Below, piece by piece: positions 1 through 13,449 of a stretch of DNA of 64,000 nt. Every line of letters begins with the position of its first letter. Within the stretch, counting starts at the first letter, position 1. A program made the translations under genes and the position numbers. The notes beneath the pieces were generated by a model. It did not search any database, was not told where the DNA came from, and saw nothing but the letters and a program-made list of their open reading frames with translations. Source of the stretch: Liolophura sinensis (taxonomy: Eukaryota; Mollusca; Polyplacophora; Chitonida; Chitonidae); contig NC_088300.1 in the NCBI RefSeq assembly GCF_032854445.1, positions 67,370,984 to 67,434,983 of the forward strand, written 5' to 3'.

Positions 1-164
1 TAACTTCATTGATAAGGAAATAGGCATTGTTTAATCTAACGAGATTAATAAATTCATGTGTTATCCAAACTGTAAAGATGGATGTTAATGATGGTTATTA
101 CATAGCAGAAAGGTTCACATAGTTTTTATACGACCGCGCCATTAGGCAGAGGGTATTATTTTAT

Positions 165-1110
165 AGCAATTTTGTCCGTCTGTACATCCGTCCGTATTCA
201 TTTCTGGACTTACACTCCAACAGTTTTCTGTGTAGAGTTTGAATTTTTGGTGGATACATACATACACAGGTGATTATGTGCCGCCACTCACATCTGTCCA
301 TTTCCGCAGTTACCATGGTTACCAGATGGCCATTTCCCTGTGTATGCTATGTAAATAGATATGATTTCATGTCTGCGCTATAACTCCAACAATTTTCCTC
401 ATCGACTTATAGTTTTTGGTGGATACACAGATATACAGATGAGGATGTGTCACAATTCACACTTATCCATTTTTCGCGGTTGACATGGCATCCAGATAGC
501 CATTTTCCTTATATATGCTATATAAATAGATATGATTTCATGTCCGGTCCATAACTCCAACTGTTTACTGCGTAGAGTTTTAATTTTTGGTGGATAGAAA
601 CATACACAGATGACGATGTGTCATGACTCACATTTGTTATTTCTGCAGTTTTCATGCTTACCAGATCGCCAGTTTCCCTATATATACTGTACAAATTGAT
701 AGGATTTCATGTCCGGGCTATAACTCCAACAGTTTTCTGTGGGAACATAGATACACAGATGAGGATGTGTTTTAACTCACATTTGTCCATTTTAGCAGCT
801 ATCATAGTAACTAGATAGCTATCTTCCCAACATATACTATATAAATAGATTTGATTTTCGTGTCCGAGCAACACCCCCTCTGTTTTCCACGCACAGATTT
901 AATTTTTGGCAGATACATAGATACACTGATGACGATGTGTCACCACTCACATTTGTCCATTTTTCCCAATTGTCATGGTAACCAAATAGCCATTTTCCTT
1001 ATATATACCACATAAATAGAAATGATTTCGTGTCCAGGTTACAACTCCAACTGTTTTCTGCATAAAGTTTGGATTTGAGGTGGACGCTTTGGTCCATTTG
1101 CGATGAAGAT
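165..1110. repeat. Degenerate tandem array, unit about 170 bp, six copies
   Basis: Each unit has aactccaac, then a gt-rich part (ttttggtgga), gatgtgtca, ccagatagcc and atttcatgtcc. The first of these falls at about 212, 382, 553, 722, 870 and 1043, so spacings are 170, 171, 169, 148 and 173. The fifth unit has lost about 20 bp. A leader at 140-195 (gcgccattaggcagagggta, then tccgtctgtacatccgtccg) precedes the array. Confidence 0.85.
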
Positions 1111-1339
1111 ACCCCTCAGGGGTTATACTCACCACAGTGATGCTGATATTTTATATATTTCAAACAAATGCGTTTGTTAGGGCATATGTTGTATTCACCT
1201 GAACTCTTGTTAACCTTGTGGTATTGTACAGTGGCCACAAAATTCTGCATAGCTGCCTTATGGTACTGTACGACTGATAAGCAGTGCTGTATTGTATTAA
1301 ACACAGTACTATGAGGGAACAAGCAGATGCTTCACAGGG

Positions 1340-1537
1340 TGCCGTTGTTCAAAAATGTTGTAAGACTTAATACCAGATTTAAGTTTTAAGTTAAATCTTC
1401 AATTTAGTACTTTGCCCAAAAATAATTGTGTAACAGCATATTAAATATGACCTAAATCTGCTGCTGTTGTACTTTGAATTTGGACAACTGCATTGACTGC
1501 TGAATTTTGCTAAAATCTTTAACAACTGGGCCCAGTA
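1340..1537. mobile_element. Foldback/MITE-like element, copy 1
   Basis: It starts gttgttcaaaa and ends with the inverted aacaactgggcccag. The interior (agacttaata, agatttaag, cttcaattta, gcccaaaa, atgacctaaatctgctg) is shared with 1925-2154. Confidence 0.6.
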
Positions 1538-1924
1538 CCACAAGGACCATGACTGCATTTTACCACCACTACAAGTTACTCTCTTAAAAGTGAAATGTGA
1601 CATACAACTTATATAAATAAGTGATGTTAAGCTCAACATTTTGGCAGTGGTGGAGAAGGGAAATCTAATGTTACCTGTTAAAACTTTGTAAAGTGCTTGA
1701 AAACATTTTACAGAATGCTTAGAAAATTGTGTAATCTAACTACGTCTGATGTCAAATTTACGCTTTTAGGTGTTTTTGGTTCCTTGTTATAAATGTTAAA
1801 AATCGCAGTACTTTACATTTTGGATTGTTGGCACTCACATTTTCCAGGATTTAACATGTATCATTTAAACACTTAGGAAATGTTGGCAATTTAGGAATTA
1901 CCTACAGTTTTGAACCTTACTTAT

Positions 1925-2154
1925 CAGCTCAGGACCCAGTTGTTCAAAACCGTTTTAAGACTTAATACAAGATTTAAGTTTAAGCCTAGTCTTCAATTTA
2001 GGACTTAGCCCAAAAGTAATTTACGTAACAGGTCTATAACATATGACCTAAATCTGCTGTTACATTGGATTCTGAATTTTGCTAAAATCTTCAGTATGAA
2101 AAATGACTCAATACCAGTATTAACTAATACACTTTGAAATGACTGGGCCCAGCA
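1925..2154. mobile_element. Foldback/MITE-like element, copy 2
   Basis: It begins gacccagttgttcaaaa and ends tttgaaatgactgggccc, an imperfect terminal inverted repeat. It is a direct relative of 1340-1537 with an extra 50 bp or so near its right end. Confidence 0.62.
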
Positions 2155-2261
2155 CAATTCAGAACTGTTCAGTAAAGCGAGAACACAGCTTTGTGGAGTT
2201 GTTATTGACAGATGATGATGAATTCTTTTTTGTTGACCATCAGACCTCATTTACATTGTGC

Positions 2262-4335
2262 TGCATGGAGGGTGCTACCGGGTACAGTATTAAACTGGTC
2301 ATCTGAATATAGACATTAGCTCACAATTGTGCTCAACAGCATCAAGGAATTATACTAACCTTTGGAATTTTCCTCCAACATTGGCAGAAAATGTGTGGAA
2401 AAGCTGTAATTTTGGAAGATCAAAAACTTTAGGTGCTATTTACGTGAAAACACAGCCAACGTATTTTTTTTTTTCAACGTATTTTATGTAAGAACGACTT
2501 TAAAAAAAGTTTATCTGTAATTTTTGTACCAATATGATAATGAAGTTAGTTCATCGTCAATTTTGTGGCTTTACAGAAAGTACGTATATAGTTATATCAG
2601 TTTCGACAGAACTGTGCATCGTTAGGGTTATGAATGTGAACCAATTTGTACCAACATGGAGGACATTGGTAGATAAATTTCTGTGTGTGATGGAGGCCTA
2701 CCGGTATTGTTCTAGAAGATTATTGCAAGCCTGTCGACACCAGTGTGTGTTGAGATTCTAGACAGGCTGTTATGGAGTCCCATCCATTTTCTTGTAACCT
2801 CATATGCGACTGTAGTTACAAACACACACTGTGGGCGTTAATTTACGTACTTAGTGAACAGTTAAATCGTATCAAAATTCAAGTGAAGATTGCATTATAC
2901 TGATTTATGACACTTTGAAATTCATAGCTTGTTCTGCATGGGATGTTCATACAGTATTTTTATGTACTTCTTGTTGAATCTCTTGTTGCAATAACTATGC
3001 AGAGCTGTGTTAATCACGTAAGATTGTGCTATATTAAGTAAACACAGGAACTGTCATGTTCGGTGCCTGAAGGTCTGAGAGCTGCAGAACCTTCGCATTT
3101 CTCCGCTTTTCGGTTTTCGGAATTTCTGAAACTCTCGGGCCTTCGGTCTAAAGTAGATTAGGAACAAGTACCTGCGTCTGTATGTCGGGTTGTTGTCATT
3201 CCTCATTATAAGTCCAGCAATTCCCAATACGCTACATATTCTTCTTGTTAGCTGTCATTCAGTTATGTATACTGAACAGATACTTCCTTATTTACCCTTG
3301 ATGTCCGCAATTCATGTCCATTTTATTATACAGCTTTTGACTATTTCAATAAAGTATTGTTGAAACAGGCAAGCCGTCGACTAATGCTTTCCTGACTAAA
3401 TTCTTTGTCGGTTGTTGGAGAACATTTCGGCATGGTGTTCTCAGACGCGAACTTTTCACCGACGGTTTTATACCTGTGACTTCTACACACATTAGAGCCG
3501 ATTAAGATGTTCACGCATCTCCTGGACAGTAAACGGTACATTTTCCCACTTCTCGGAGTGTCAACATATCTGCTGTATACCGTATTAACTTTGCTGGTAG
3601 ACATTCCCATTGTCAGTATTACATATTCTACCAGCGCTATGGTTATATCGTCGACCCAAGTGGTTGTTTAAGATTCAACTCCTCTTGAGCCAAGAACCGA
3701 TTTTAGAAAGCGGCGCCTCGTGGACGGTCAGTGTAAAACTGTTTCGTTGAATTTGTTGAAGCTGAAGCCCAGCTGTCTTGGCATATTGGTATCTGACACT
3801 TGCACCGTTAAAAGTGACCCATAACCCGTGTTTAGCCATCACTAGTCTTGTGAGAATGATTGTTTGTGGAGTGGCTTTGATTTGCCGAACGCTGTCGGTG
3901 GCTCCATTTTGTAATAACGCGTCTCTCGGTGAAAACCATTAGCCTCTGACCAATGAGGTCGCGTTTTCGAAGTAATCTAGCTGTGCATGGACGACTCGTT
4001 CACGACTTCAGTAGGTTACGGAGGTTAGGGTCAATATTTGGTTGCCCTTACAAAACGGACGACGACCCGTTGAGAAGAACGAAACTATCAGTCAGACAAA
4101 TAGATAATTATCTAATATGTCTGTTTATGACGTGAGTAATGTCGTAAACGTTAGTAGAGGCCACTGATAGGTATGGAATCGGTTATACGTACTGTTTTTG
4201 AGCTCGCCTCACGAAGTAAAGTTTTTTTGCCAGTCATAAGGTTACAGTGGCCACCCATAGTACACAGAGTCAGTCACGGGAGCAGTTTGCATATTAAAGA
4301 GAAAGGTCTTTTTAAATCAAAGCTCAACATTTAGG
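2262..4335. other. No gene recognised
   Basis: AT-rich unique-looking sequence with only short open frames. I see no splice-supported exon. Confidence 0.5.
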
Positions 4336-4358
4336 TCAGCTATTCACAGGGTTACAAT

Positions 4359-4378
4359 TGCCCCCCCCCCCCCCCAGA
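4359..4378. repeat. Poly(C) run of about 19
   Basis: An uninterrupted C run after acaattg. Its length may be unreliable in the assembly. Confidence 0.8.
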
Positions 4379-4379
4379 T

Positions 4380-7300
4380 AGTACATGAATTGCCAATTGC
4401 AGTTCGTGATTTTCATATCGAAGACCTCTGTGATAAAGTGCACTAACTCCCACAGTGTCTTTTTACCACCACAATGATTTAAAACTCTTAGAGGATAATA
4501 TCTGTGTATGACAGTGTCAATCATTCTAATTTTTTTTTTATATATTTGAATATATCACATGACTTGAATATTATGCAGTTTTACAGACTGCTCAATCAGG
4601 CGAGATACCGGTATTCTCTGAATACCTTGTTCTGGTATGTTATATGTTGGCTACGGTTGTGCTTGTATGTTTCTTGGGATTGGTCTAGCTATGGAGGTCG
4701 ATTCCACAGTAAACACTTTTGAGTTTATGATCATGCAGAATTTAAAACGCTTATCGGGGATAAATTATACAGGAGTAAAAGTTGATATAAATGACTTGCC
4801 CCATGAAGAGTAAAATCAGAATAGCGACGACAGTGTGACAGTTGGCAAATGGTCACACGTAATAACCATGCAGTGAAATCCCATCTCATGTCAGTTTACT
4901 TCCGGTAGAGGTTTATTCTAACCACTAGACAAGTTTGATGTGTTATGTAAAATATCCACTAAGTTTGGGGTTTTAAAATTTGACATTGGGTAAAAATGGC
5001 TTTGTGGATCGGACATGCACCCTGCAGTTTTATGAGATTTTGACGGACCCATTATTTCTCGGTGGTATATCACCACATATGCATGCATATGAGAAGAACA
5101 TAAACATACCAACGGGACACCGTAACTCTTAGGCAAGACCAGTTAATAGCAGTTGTGGTGTACAATGTCCAGTTCCATGCAAGATCGAAGACTGGCTCTT
5201 TCTCACTATACAATGATGAACGCATTACTATGCCTTATGATTGTTGTTGTAACAAAGAATATTGGACTCCTCTTTTTTATTCAAGGAAGAGTTTTATGTA
5301 ACAGATGATATACAATGCTCGCATGTTTTCACCGGAACAAGTTTTAATGTGGCGTTTGTATAGCTTGGCAGCAAATATTTACCGACTTCATCTATACCAT
5401 TAATCCTGGTTTGGATTGAAAAGGAATTCATTGTGACTCTTGTGATGGTGAAGATCTCGGGTGACAGTGGATAGTCGTCCATTTAATACCATCGATGCGC
5501 ACAATGACATGTCAAGTGGATGGCAAAGCGCAGAGTTCTACTAGTGTTTGCTGAGCACATGTTCTCTCCGTCTTCAAGCACCCGATGGTGGCCGAGTTTC
5601 TTGTCACGAGGCAATTATAACAGGATACTGCACATGATTACTGTGCACTCAACGTTAACAACAGCTGAGCGACCCAGCACTAAATATGACCCGTCCATAG
5701 ACAAACTATAGCCGTGCATAAAGTGTGAATGGGAAGAGAGCATCCGCAGCTTGTACTGTAGATGTCCCTCGGATTTGTACTGTGCCAGAGCTGTTGGCTT
5801 TCAACGAGGCCCGCGATTTTCAAGAACGTATATAACTATCGTAGACCCTGAATGGGTAGTTTAATCAATCCTCCAGCACACCTGATATTGTCCACAAAAA
5901 CAGGACTTGTTTGCCCTGGTATACATAATAAATTGGGTCGCTTGCGATTTTTAACAGGCGCATAGATATGTTTACATGGAGAGTTACTCATTGTACATGG
6001 TGAGCGATTGGCAAGAGCATTTACTCCAGGATGAAATCAGGTCGCTGTAAATATAGTTAACAGAGAATGTCCATCGGGGGACTTTTGGGAACCGGACATT
6101 TCAGCGACTTGTTTGCACACATTATGCTGACTCAATCGTCTACTGGCAGATGACCAAGAACTGTTTCGAAAGTTAACTTTATTGTTATGTTAATGTAATG
6201 TTTTATACTACGTATTTTCTATTATGGATTTTTTTTCTAGATATAACCGCAGTTGGTTCGAAAAAAATGTCATTTTAATAGGTCATAATCTATATTACTC
6301 AATGTCCAAAGCTATGAAAGAAAAAGTGATGGACCAGCGCTCAGTTTCTGTAAAGTGTTATTTTGATTATCTAAAGCCGTAGAGTGAATGAGTGCTTAGG
6401 GTTTAACGTTTTAAAGCCATAGAAGAAAACAACGTTATCTGGGCCAAGCTGATGTCTTCAACTTCTGCTTAGAACTTCTCAGAACATTTCCAAGGTACGT
6501 AAATATATCGTCAATCGATGCAAAGAATCTATGGAAAATCCGAAGTTTTAAAGCAGCTCATCGTTGTCCAGATCTACGAAAAGACAACGCTATAGGCCAA
6601 GCAGCCTCTGCCTGGAGTTCTTCTACCTGCATACCAGCGTTCCGAGGATCCGACTTGTTGATTAGTGTTTAAGCTCTGCTTAAAAGTTCTCATGACCGCA
6701 TGCCCAACGCTACTCATGTGCTGTACTCAACCTTCACCCATGCATACTGGTTACTTGTTACAGAATATGATCCACCTAACATAAGATGTATCACTTTATG
6801 GTCTTTTTTAAAGGTCTTATTAGGTGAAATTAAGTAGGTCTCACATTCCTTCCTTGCAATGCAATATATATGATGGTCGTAAGGTAACTTTTGAACATCT
6901 CCCAAAATACCGATTTTGATTAAAACTACTTCGCCTTATTGCACTATAAATGTGGCATTGATTACAGTTGATAGTTATAAAATTCCATCTACTAAAGAAT
7001 GGACATCGGAAATATTTAATTTACTTATATTTAGTAGAAGACAAAAAGACAGTATGACGTTTTCTGGCCAGGAGTCCTGATACCGTGGGGTAACAAAAGA
7101 CTATGAGAGACTACAATATTTTCCTAGCCATTTTTGGACTGTGAAACTTCCCCACCCCCGACTTACAATAAATTTGTAACGGAATATTTGAGCTCATAGT
7201 ATGTTAAGAGCGAAATTACGACGAGATATAGCCAATATACATTACATTCTCATAAATTACAACTAATTTAATAGAGTTGATGCCTTTATAGAAAATACAA

Positions 7301-8484
7301 GTACATTTTCGCCAGCTGACGTTGAAGATCCTCAACCTCAAGTGGGACTTGAGCCCTTTAGGTCAGTGTAGAAACGCTAGTTGTCTTCGGTATTGTTTTG
7401 TTAAATACGTGTATATCATTCACAACATGTCATTCATAAAGCCGCTTGCACAAGGTCCTAAAATATAGGACGCACGCAGTTTTATAATTCGCGATCACGC
7501 CATTCTGTGAACTGAATACGAATTAACATTTGTCTTATTTTCGTTCCCATATTTGAATTCCACTAGTAGATATGACTTATCGCATCAAATGAACGGGACG
7601 TTAACCTCACACTGCGCGCATGCAGAAGCAGTGCAGCATCCAGAGAAAGTTACAGAGCTCCAAGTTAAGTAATCAAGGTCTTAAGCCAGCGTTAACCTTG
7701 TAACATACGTGCTGTGTCAATGGTCTTTGGGTCTAAGGTGAGATTCGACTTGACACGTTAATCCACCTTCCTCTAACGCAGGGCTCGCTTAAGTCTATTG
7801 TTTTAGAAAAGATTTCCTGGCTGCACATTGTATCAGGTGAAACCAATTACAACCCGCTAATGGGTATTTGGTTGGTGGGGGCAGCTGTCGGCATGGCTGG
7901 CTCGCGTCTGTGCCAGGGGCTTATTAATGCTAACAAGGTATTGGCGACTAAAAAGCCAGCTAAAACCAAGCCTGATTAATCGAAGGGTTCCTCTATAGTT
8001 ACTTTTGATAATAGCAATTCTCTATCCACATATATCCTCCCACTGCTGTACTTGATCTGAATAGGATAATCAATTGTGCATCTGTACAGGTGGGTGTGAC
8101 TAAATTAAAAAAAAAAAGTACGTTGGCGATAAATTAACGCTTCAGCAATCTATTTTGTTGGCTCCGGCATGCCTGGATAGTATTCAGATTATCCCCGGCA
8201 TAACCCAACAATCCGAGACCGGTAAGACTTCTGATATTCATAAGTTAAAAATAATACCGAACGCTGTCAAAAGTATAACCGTAAACGTATAGCCGTTACG
8301 GACATTCATAGATTCCCACGCTCTTAGCGTTCGATGGCGCTCGTGAGGAAGTAGGAAAGTTCGTCAGTGACTTACCAAAGATCTGCGCTCCCCGCCCATA
8401 ACACTGACCGCCATCGAACAGGCGATTGATTGAATACCGGTCTGGTGTTAAGCAACAATCAAATAAATAAGTATAGCCTAAGAC
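4380..8484. other. No gene recognised
   Basis: Short frames only. A fragment near 4839-4860 (gttggcaaatggtcacacg) recurs at 13108, 21810 and weakly at 44345, so part of this stretch is an old dispersed repeat. Confidence 0.5.
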
Positions 8485-8672
8485 AATTTTCCGTTAAATC
8501 CTGAGTGATGACGGATTGCATTTCCGTCAATCCATTCCTGATTACGGATTAATTGGTTATCAGGAGCGGAGTAATTTGTTATCAGGAACGGATTAATTTG
8601 TTATCAGAAAGTCATCATCTGTTAAATCGACGTATAAGCAGTCCGTCATCGCTCACATTTAACGGAAATTTT
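8485..8672. mobile_element. Foldback element with 35-bp terminal inverted repeats
   Basis: The left end aattttccgttaaatcctga continues to gacggattgc, and the right end is its imperfect reverse complement ending aacggaaatttt. Between them ggattaatttgttatcagga-like units of about 22-29 bp recur three times. A related internal fragment occurs near 45310-45345. Confidence 0.72.
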
Positions 8673-8804
8673 ATGAGGGTGAAAAATTCTTGAGTACATG
8701 CCGTCAAAATGTCACGTATTAATCAATCATGAAACGATCACTGATTAAGCACGTGAACATAATGAATTAATACGTTAGCCCTGCATGAAAACAACCTGAT
8801 TATA

Positions 8805-8975
8805 TTTATTTATTTATTTGATTGACGTTTTACGCCGTGCTCAAGAATATTTCACTTATACGACGGCGGCCAGCATTATGGTGGGAGGAAACCGAGTAAA
8901 ACCCGGGGGGAAACCCTCGACCACCCGCAGGTTGCTGCAAGACCTTCCCAGAGATAGAAGGCTGGAGAGGAAGAA
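8805..8975 (-). mobile_element. SINE-A copy (5'-truncated)
   Basis: On the plus strand tttatttatttatttgattg begins the reversed tail, followed by the conserved acgccgtgctcaagaatatt and cagcattatggtgggaggaa domains. tgattata occurs on both sides (8797-8804, 8978-8985), a possible short target duplication. Confidence 0.85.
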
Positions 8976-8989
8976 CATGATTATAATCA

Positions 8990-9689
8990 ACTTTGCATAA
9001 ACCACGGAGTTAAAACAAAGCAGTGCATGTCTGTTACCCCACTCACAATACGTTCAGTTATAGACGTGCATGGATTAAAGCCGTCAGCAGTAATATATGG
9101 TTACTCGTTTTCTTGTTACATTGCTTCAACGTAATTTTAGCTTTGGTATGTAGAAGAAAATTTCATTATTGGTGATTCCAGACGAATGATTCTTAGTTTC
9201 TAAGAACGTTTGGGTAGGTGACAAACTTTCCTGGAGGATTGGTGACGCAGGGGTGCGTCTGTAAAGGAAGAAATCAGTGACAGAAATTTCCTATTCTTAA
9301 AAAACCGGATGCTTGACGCCGGAAGTGTTATGTTGATGTCCCATTCACTATAGACTTTTTGACGCCACGACATCTAGCCGTTCGAAAAAGACTGCATGAT
9401 CTTTACTGCATTTCATGGGGAATATTCTTTCTAACAAACATACCTTTTACCCGACAGTAAAGATCTGACAGCAGTTCAGGATTTACAACCAAAGCGCTAA
9501 AAAAAGCACTACTCATTCAGCGAGGGGTGCTAATGGACCTAGGGGTGATAATGGATATGACCCACACTACCTGCCGATATCCTTGCGCTCAGAGCAGCAT
9601 GGTTCTCTTCTTCCAGCATCGCAAGCGCACATTGTCCTATACACACCACAGAACCTCACGCCCTCGTATATAGCATTTGGCCTCATACC
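8990..9689. other. No gene recognised
   Basis: Intergenic sequence between a SINE and a dispersed repeat; nothing else stands out. Confidence 0.5.
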
Positions 9690-9985
9690 CCTACTCCTTG
9701 ACCAATAAGAACTGACGCGAACGTACTGTGTTAGTCCTGAGAAATAGCAACCATAAACATCTTGACATAGGATAAAGTACAAAATCTGGACCACCTTACG
9801 TCATCACCTATGATGGGTACCGGTACCTACAGCAAAGTCAGTGTAGCCGGACACTTTGTATACCCCCTTTCAGCTTTTCCTTCATGAAACTCATACCTGC
9901 CCATTTGAAATTTAAGTATTTACAATTTTTCCAGGTATAAGCATACACCTGTACACCACAAATTGCTGACTGGCATCATGTAAAG
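9690..9985 (+). repeat. Dispersed repeat, copy 1 (also at 46225)
   Basis: Shares accaataag, ccataaacatcttgacatag, caaaatctggacc, aactcatac and gcatacacctgtacaccaca in the same order as 46225-46520. Confidence 0.6.
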
Positions 9986-11014
9986 GCTGCATACCATAAA
10001 TTACACACAGAATTACGTTGAAGTGCACAATAATAGGATCCGAGTTCAGATTCTGAGATTGGTGCCAGAATGACCGAGCGCTATATACCTGTGCCCGTTT
10101 TATCATTTTCTGGTGATATAGGAACTACCAAGCCTTAGTGCTTGATTTAACTCCATACGTCACAAATCAGCTGTAAAACTTTAGACGTTCAAAATATTAG
10201 ATATGTGTCTCGAGCGATTCCGCATATACATGTCATCTTCACGACTCACTCAACTAAGCAAATCCCGAATCGTATGATTTGAATATGAAATGATGATTTT
10301 TCTGACGTCAAACTGATAACTGATTTTGTTAAGTGTCTCCATGTTTTCGGAGACACCTGACAATTTTCGATGCTGCCGACATTCCCACCCACATAAAATG
10401 TTATTCAAAACGTAACACTCAAAGAGCAATTAGTCAGACTCGCATTTCCCATACAAATAGGTTTATTAGTCTGTCATTTAATAATGGGCAATGCAGGAAT
10501 GCACACTTACACAGGCGGAAACATTGGGTGTAGCGTAGTACAACATGGACCATAACGATATTCAATCTACATAGCAGAACTTCCAGATGAACACTGTTGT
10601 TACGCTTTGGCCTTAATGTATTGTTGAGGAATTCAATCATCGTTGCCTGTTCCGCCTGTATATGAATGGATCCTGTGTTAGTGGATGATATGAAACAGCT
10701 GTAGGACAGTACTGCGTTTTCATCACATCGGAACTCCACGCCTCTTATTGCCTCTTGATGGATGCCAATACATCTGTGCCATCTTCAATAAGCCATGTTT
10801 TTGTTAACACGTTGGCCGCTTGTTGCCAGCGTTCGTGCTTTTCATGGGACAAGGGTATACATTTTGGGTGATATAACTTTAATATATTGTATTTAACATC
10901 TCACTGCATTAAAAGTTAATGGATGCGAAAATAATTTTATGACCATATTTGCACACAAAAAAATCAGGTTAATAAAAGCAGCAGAGAATGAAGATTTCTT
11001 TGATGGACATTTAG

Positions 11015-11150
11015 TTATTTTATTGGTGTTTCACGCCGTACACACGTTTATTTCACTTATACGACAACGGCCAGCATTATGGTAGGAGGAAACCGGTTAA
11101 AGTCCGGGGGAAACTCACGACCATCCGCAGATTGCTGAAAGACCTTCCCT
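11015..11150 (-). mobile_element. SINE-A copy, diverged
   Basis: Contains ttattggtgtttcacgccgt, cacttatacgacaacggcca and gcattatggtaggaggaaac; it is truncated on the head side. Confidence 0.8.
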
Positions 11151-12530
11151 CATCCCACAACCGTAAAGGAAGCTCTTTTTGGATGGGGACAAGGTATCAA
11201 CACAGGTTCAAAATTACTAAATTTAACAAGGAAACATAATAATAGGGTCATTCGTATGGGTGGATATTTAATTTGAAACACAATACGAAATGAATTAAGA
11301 AAACGACCATCTGACATTAGCTAGAAAATCTCACAGGGCGTAAATGTTACAGTGTGATTTCGCACACAATTTTTTAATTATCCCGCTCGACCTTTTCCGA
11401 ACATAAACGCAATCAAACCTGCAATGTTTAGCCTACTAATGTATACCTTACAGAGATGTTCAGCGATAGGAGTAGGAAAGTTTGGTAAGTTAGTTATCTG
11501 TATAAGAAAGTTGCTTTCGCAACCGGGCTGAATTCGATTAATTCCAAGATACTATTTTGGCTGGGCATCTTTCCAAGCAGTATGTAGAGAGATTCATAGA
11601 GCTGGGGATGAAGTAATTGTTTGTGACTATGTAATTTGAGGCGATGAATACAACTCATATGTACATCGTGTAACTGGATATGTATTTGAAAGCCTTTGAC
11701 GAATAGGAAGACCGACGCGTAAAGTTGACGATAGTGATGAGACTCGTTGTCACCCATAGCCAAATCCAGACAGATTACCTAAATGAAGTTTCAATCCATG
11801 TCCAGTCTACCATGGTCAATTTGCACGCGGACCTGAAAGACAACTGCCCACATCAGCTGTTGTAAGAATAATGATCCGCGCTCAGACAAAATCCTCTGCG
11901 TTAATGTTATTGACTGGTATTCAGTTTGGTTGCCGGTGCCTCAGTCGGCTGACTATACGAGTGTGTGTTCATTTGCTACACCAGGGCATACGCTGAAATA
12001 TTGTCTTCATCTAAAACATGAAAGGGTCATTGTAGAACTGCGTGGTAAGTTAATTCCACAATTCATATGCTTGTGAGATTTGTGTCATGTGACTGCACAT
12101 CTATCGTTCATGTATCCAGATGGCAGCTGCTCTGGCGCTTTAATTAACAAAGTACATGCGTGTTATATGACCATCGTTGTTGACAAACCAGAATGACTCT
12201 CCAAGAATGATACTACGATCACATCCATGATTAAAACCGCATTGCACATACCTGATCGAGATTTGATCCACTACCATCCGAGTCTGATCTCCTATTTATC
12301 TATTTCGGGATACAATTTTTGCAGCCATTTGCAGCAGTTATTTTACTGATGGTTGGATGGGTATGATGAGTATGGTACATTTTATGTCATCATTAAACCT
12401 GTTGTTATGGCCTGGTCTCTTTCAAAATGTCTAGAAATGCTATGGTTTATGTAAAAGGAACAATATCTACTGTTAAATGAAGTAATGTTCATTCAATTAA
12501 AATATTCGTTAATTATTTGATAAGTGTTTT

Positions 12531-12557
12531 ATATTAGAGAGAATATTTCTCTAATAT
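12531..12557. repeat. Perfect 10-bp-arm hairpin
   Basis: atattagaga and tctctaatat flank gaatatt. It is AT-rich and no function is evident. Confidence 0.5.
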
Positions 12558-12654
12558 GATGGCGTTTTTAATGAAATGTGTGAAGTCCATACATGTAGGA
12601 AATCTCGCAAGTAACTGACAAAACTTCTTCACATATACAAAGCCGAAGCCTTTA

Positions 12655-12730
12655 ATCAGCGAGAACTGGATTCGAGCCTCCGACCTCACTAGTCATTGAC
12701 CAATACTCTGCTAGGGCCATAACGCACTGT
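12655..12730 (-). mobile_element. tRNA-like SINE head relic
   Basis: ggattcgagcctccgacctc reads on the minus strand as a tRNA-like gaggctcgaatcc (box B) with a preceding variable part. No tail is seen. Confidence 0.4.
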
Positions 12731-13449
12731 TTTACGGAGTTACAGCTGTTCGGAAAGAATATTGATTTATATAAATCAAAATTGTACCTAAAAAGACAGG
12801 TCTATGCCCTCCATGTGTGGGACATTTTCCTACTTTTCTTATTGAAACGCCAGAAATCGAGGAATCAACATTTGTGCCGATTCACGCACAAACCACAGTT
12901 CCTGTTTGTACAGTGAGACAGAATGCTTGTCTGAAACACATGCACAGTTGTCTCACTTATGTGTTTATGGTTTGTTAATATTTGCTGATGGTTATGAATT
13001 GCATAGATTATATGAAAGCTCTTGTACATGAAGTGATGTGAGGATATATAGATTATATATAAAACACAATAGCATGCATGGCGAGCGGTGACGATAGGAG
13101 GATTGTTGGCAAATGGTCACACGCAACCAGTAAAATTCGGCCACTTGTCAATTTACTTCTTGCAGAGAGATTCTACAGGAATCCGTTTATACGGTTAAAG
13201 TTTCCGACTTTTCTGTGTTTCTGGAACTTTTTCTACAGTGTCAAAATGAATTCATGTGGAGGAGTTTAAGTGTCCCCTTCCCCGACGACAGGACGCCGCT
13301 TGTATACCGTCAGGATGAGCGATGGCGCAATGGTGAGGAAGGGAACTGGCTCACAGCGGCGGATAAAACGTTTGTCGTGTCTCTAATCTTTTTGTCTGAC
13401 GGCTAATGTCTACACGTACACCGTATAGTCCTGCTTTTGCCCTTCTACT

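Larger units (their letters stand above)
9986..13449. other. Mostly unlabelled sequence
   Basis: Contains one SINE-A (11015), a tRNA-like relic (12655) and a small hairpin (12531). The open frame at 10434-10739 has no supporting family or splice context. Confidence 0.45.

Noticed and set aside
10434-10739. 101-codon minus-strand frame
   Set aside because: No signal peptide, domain or splice context, and residue order looks random.
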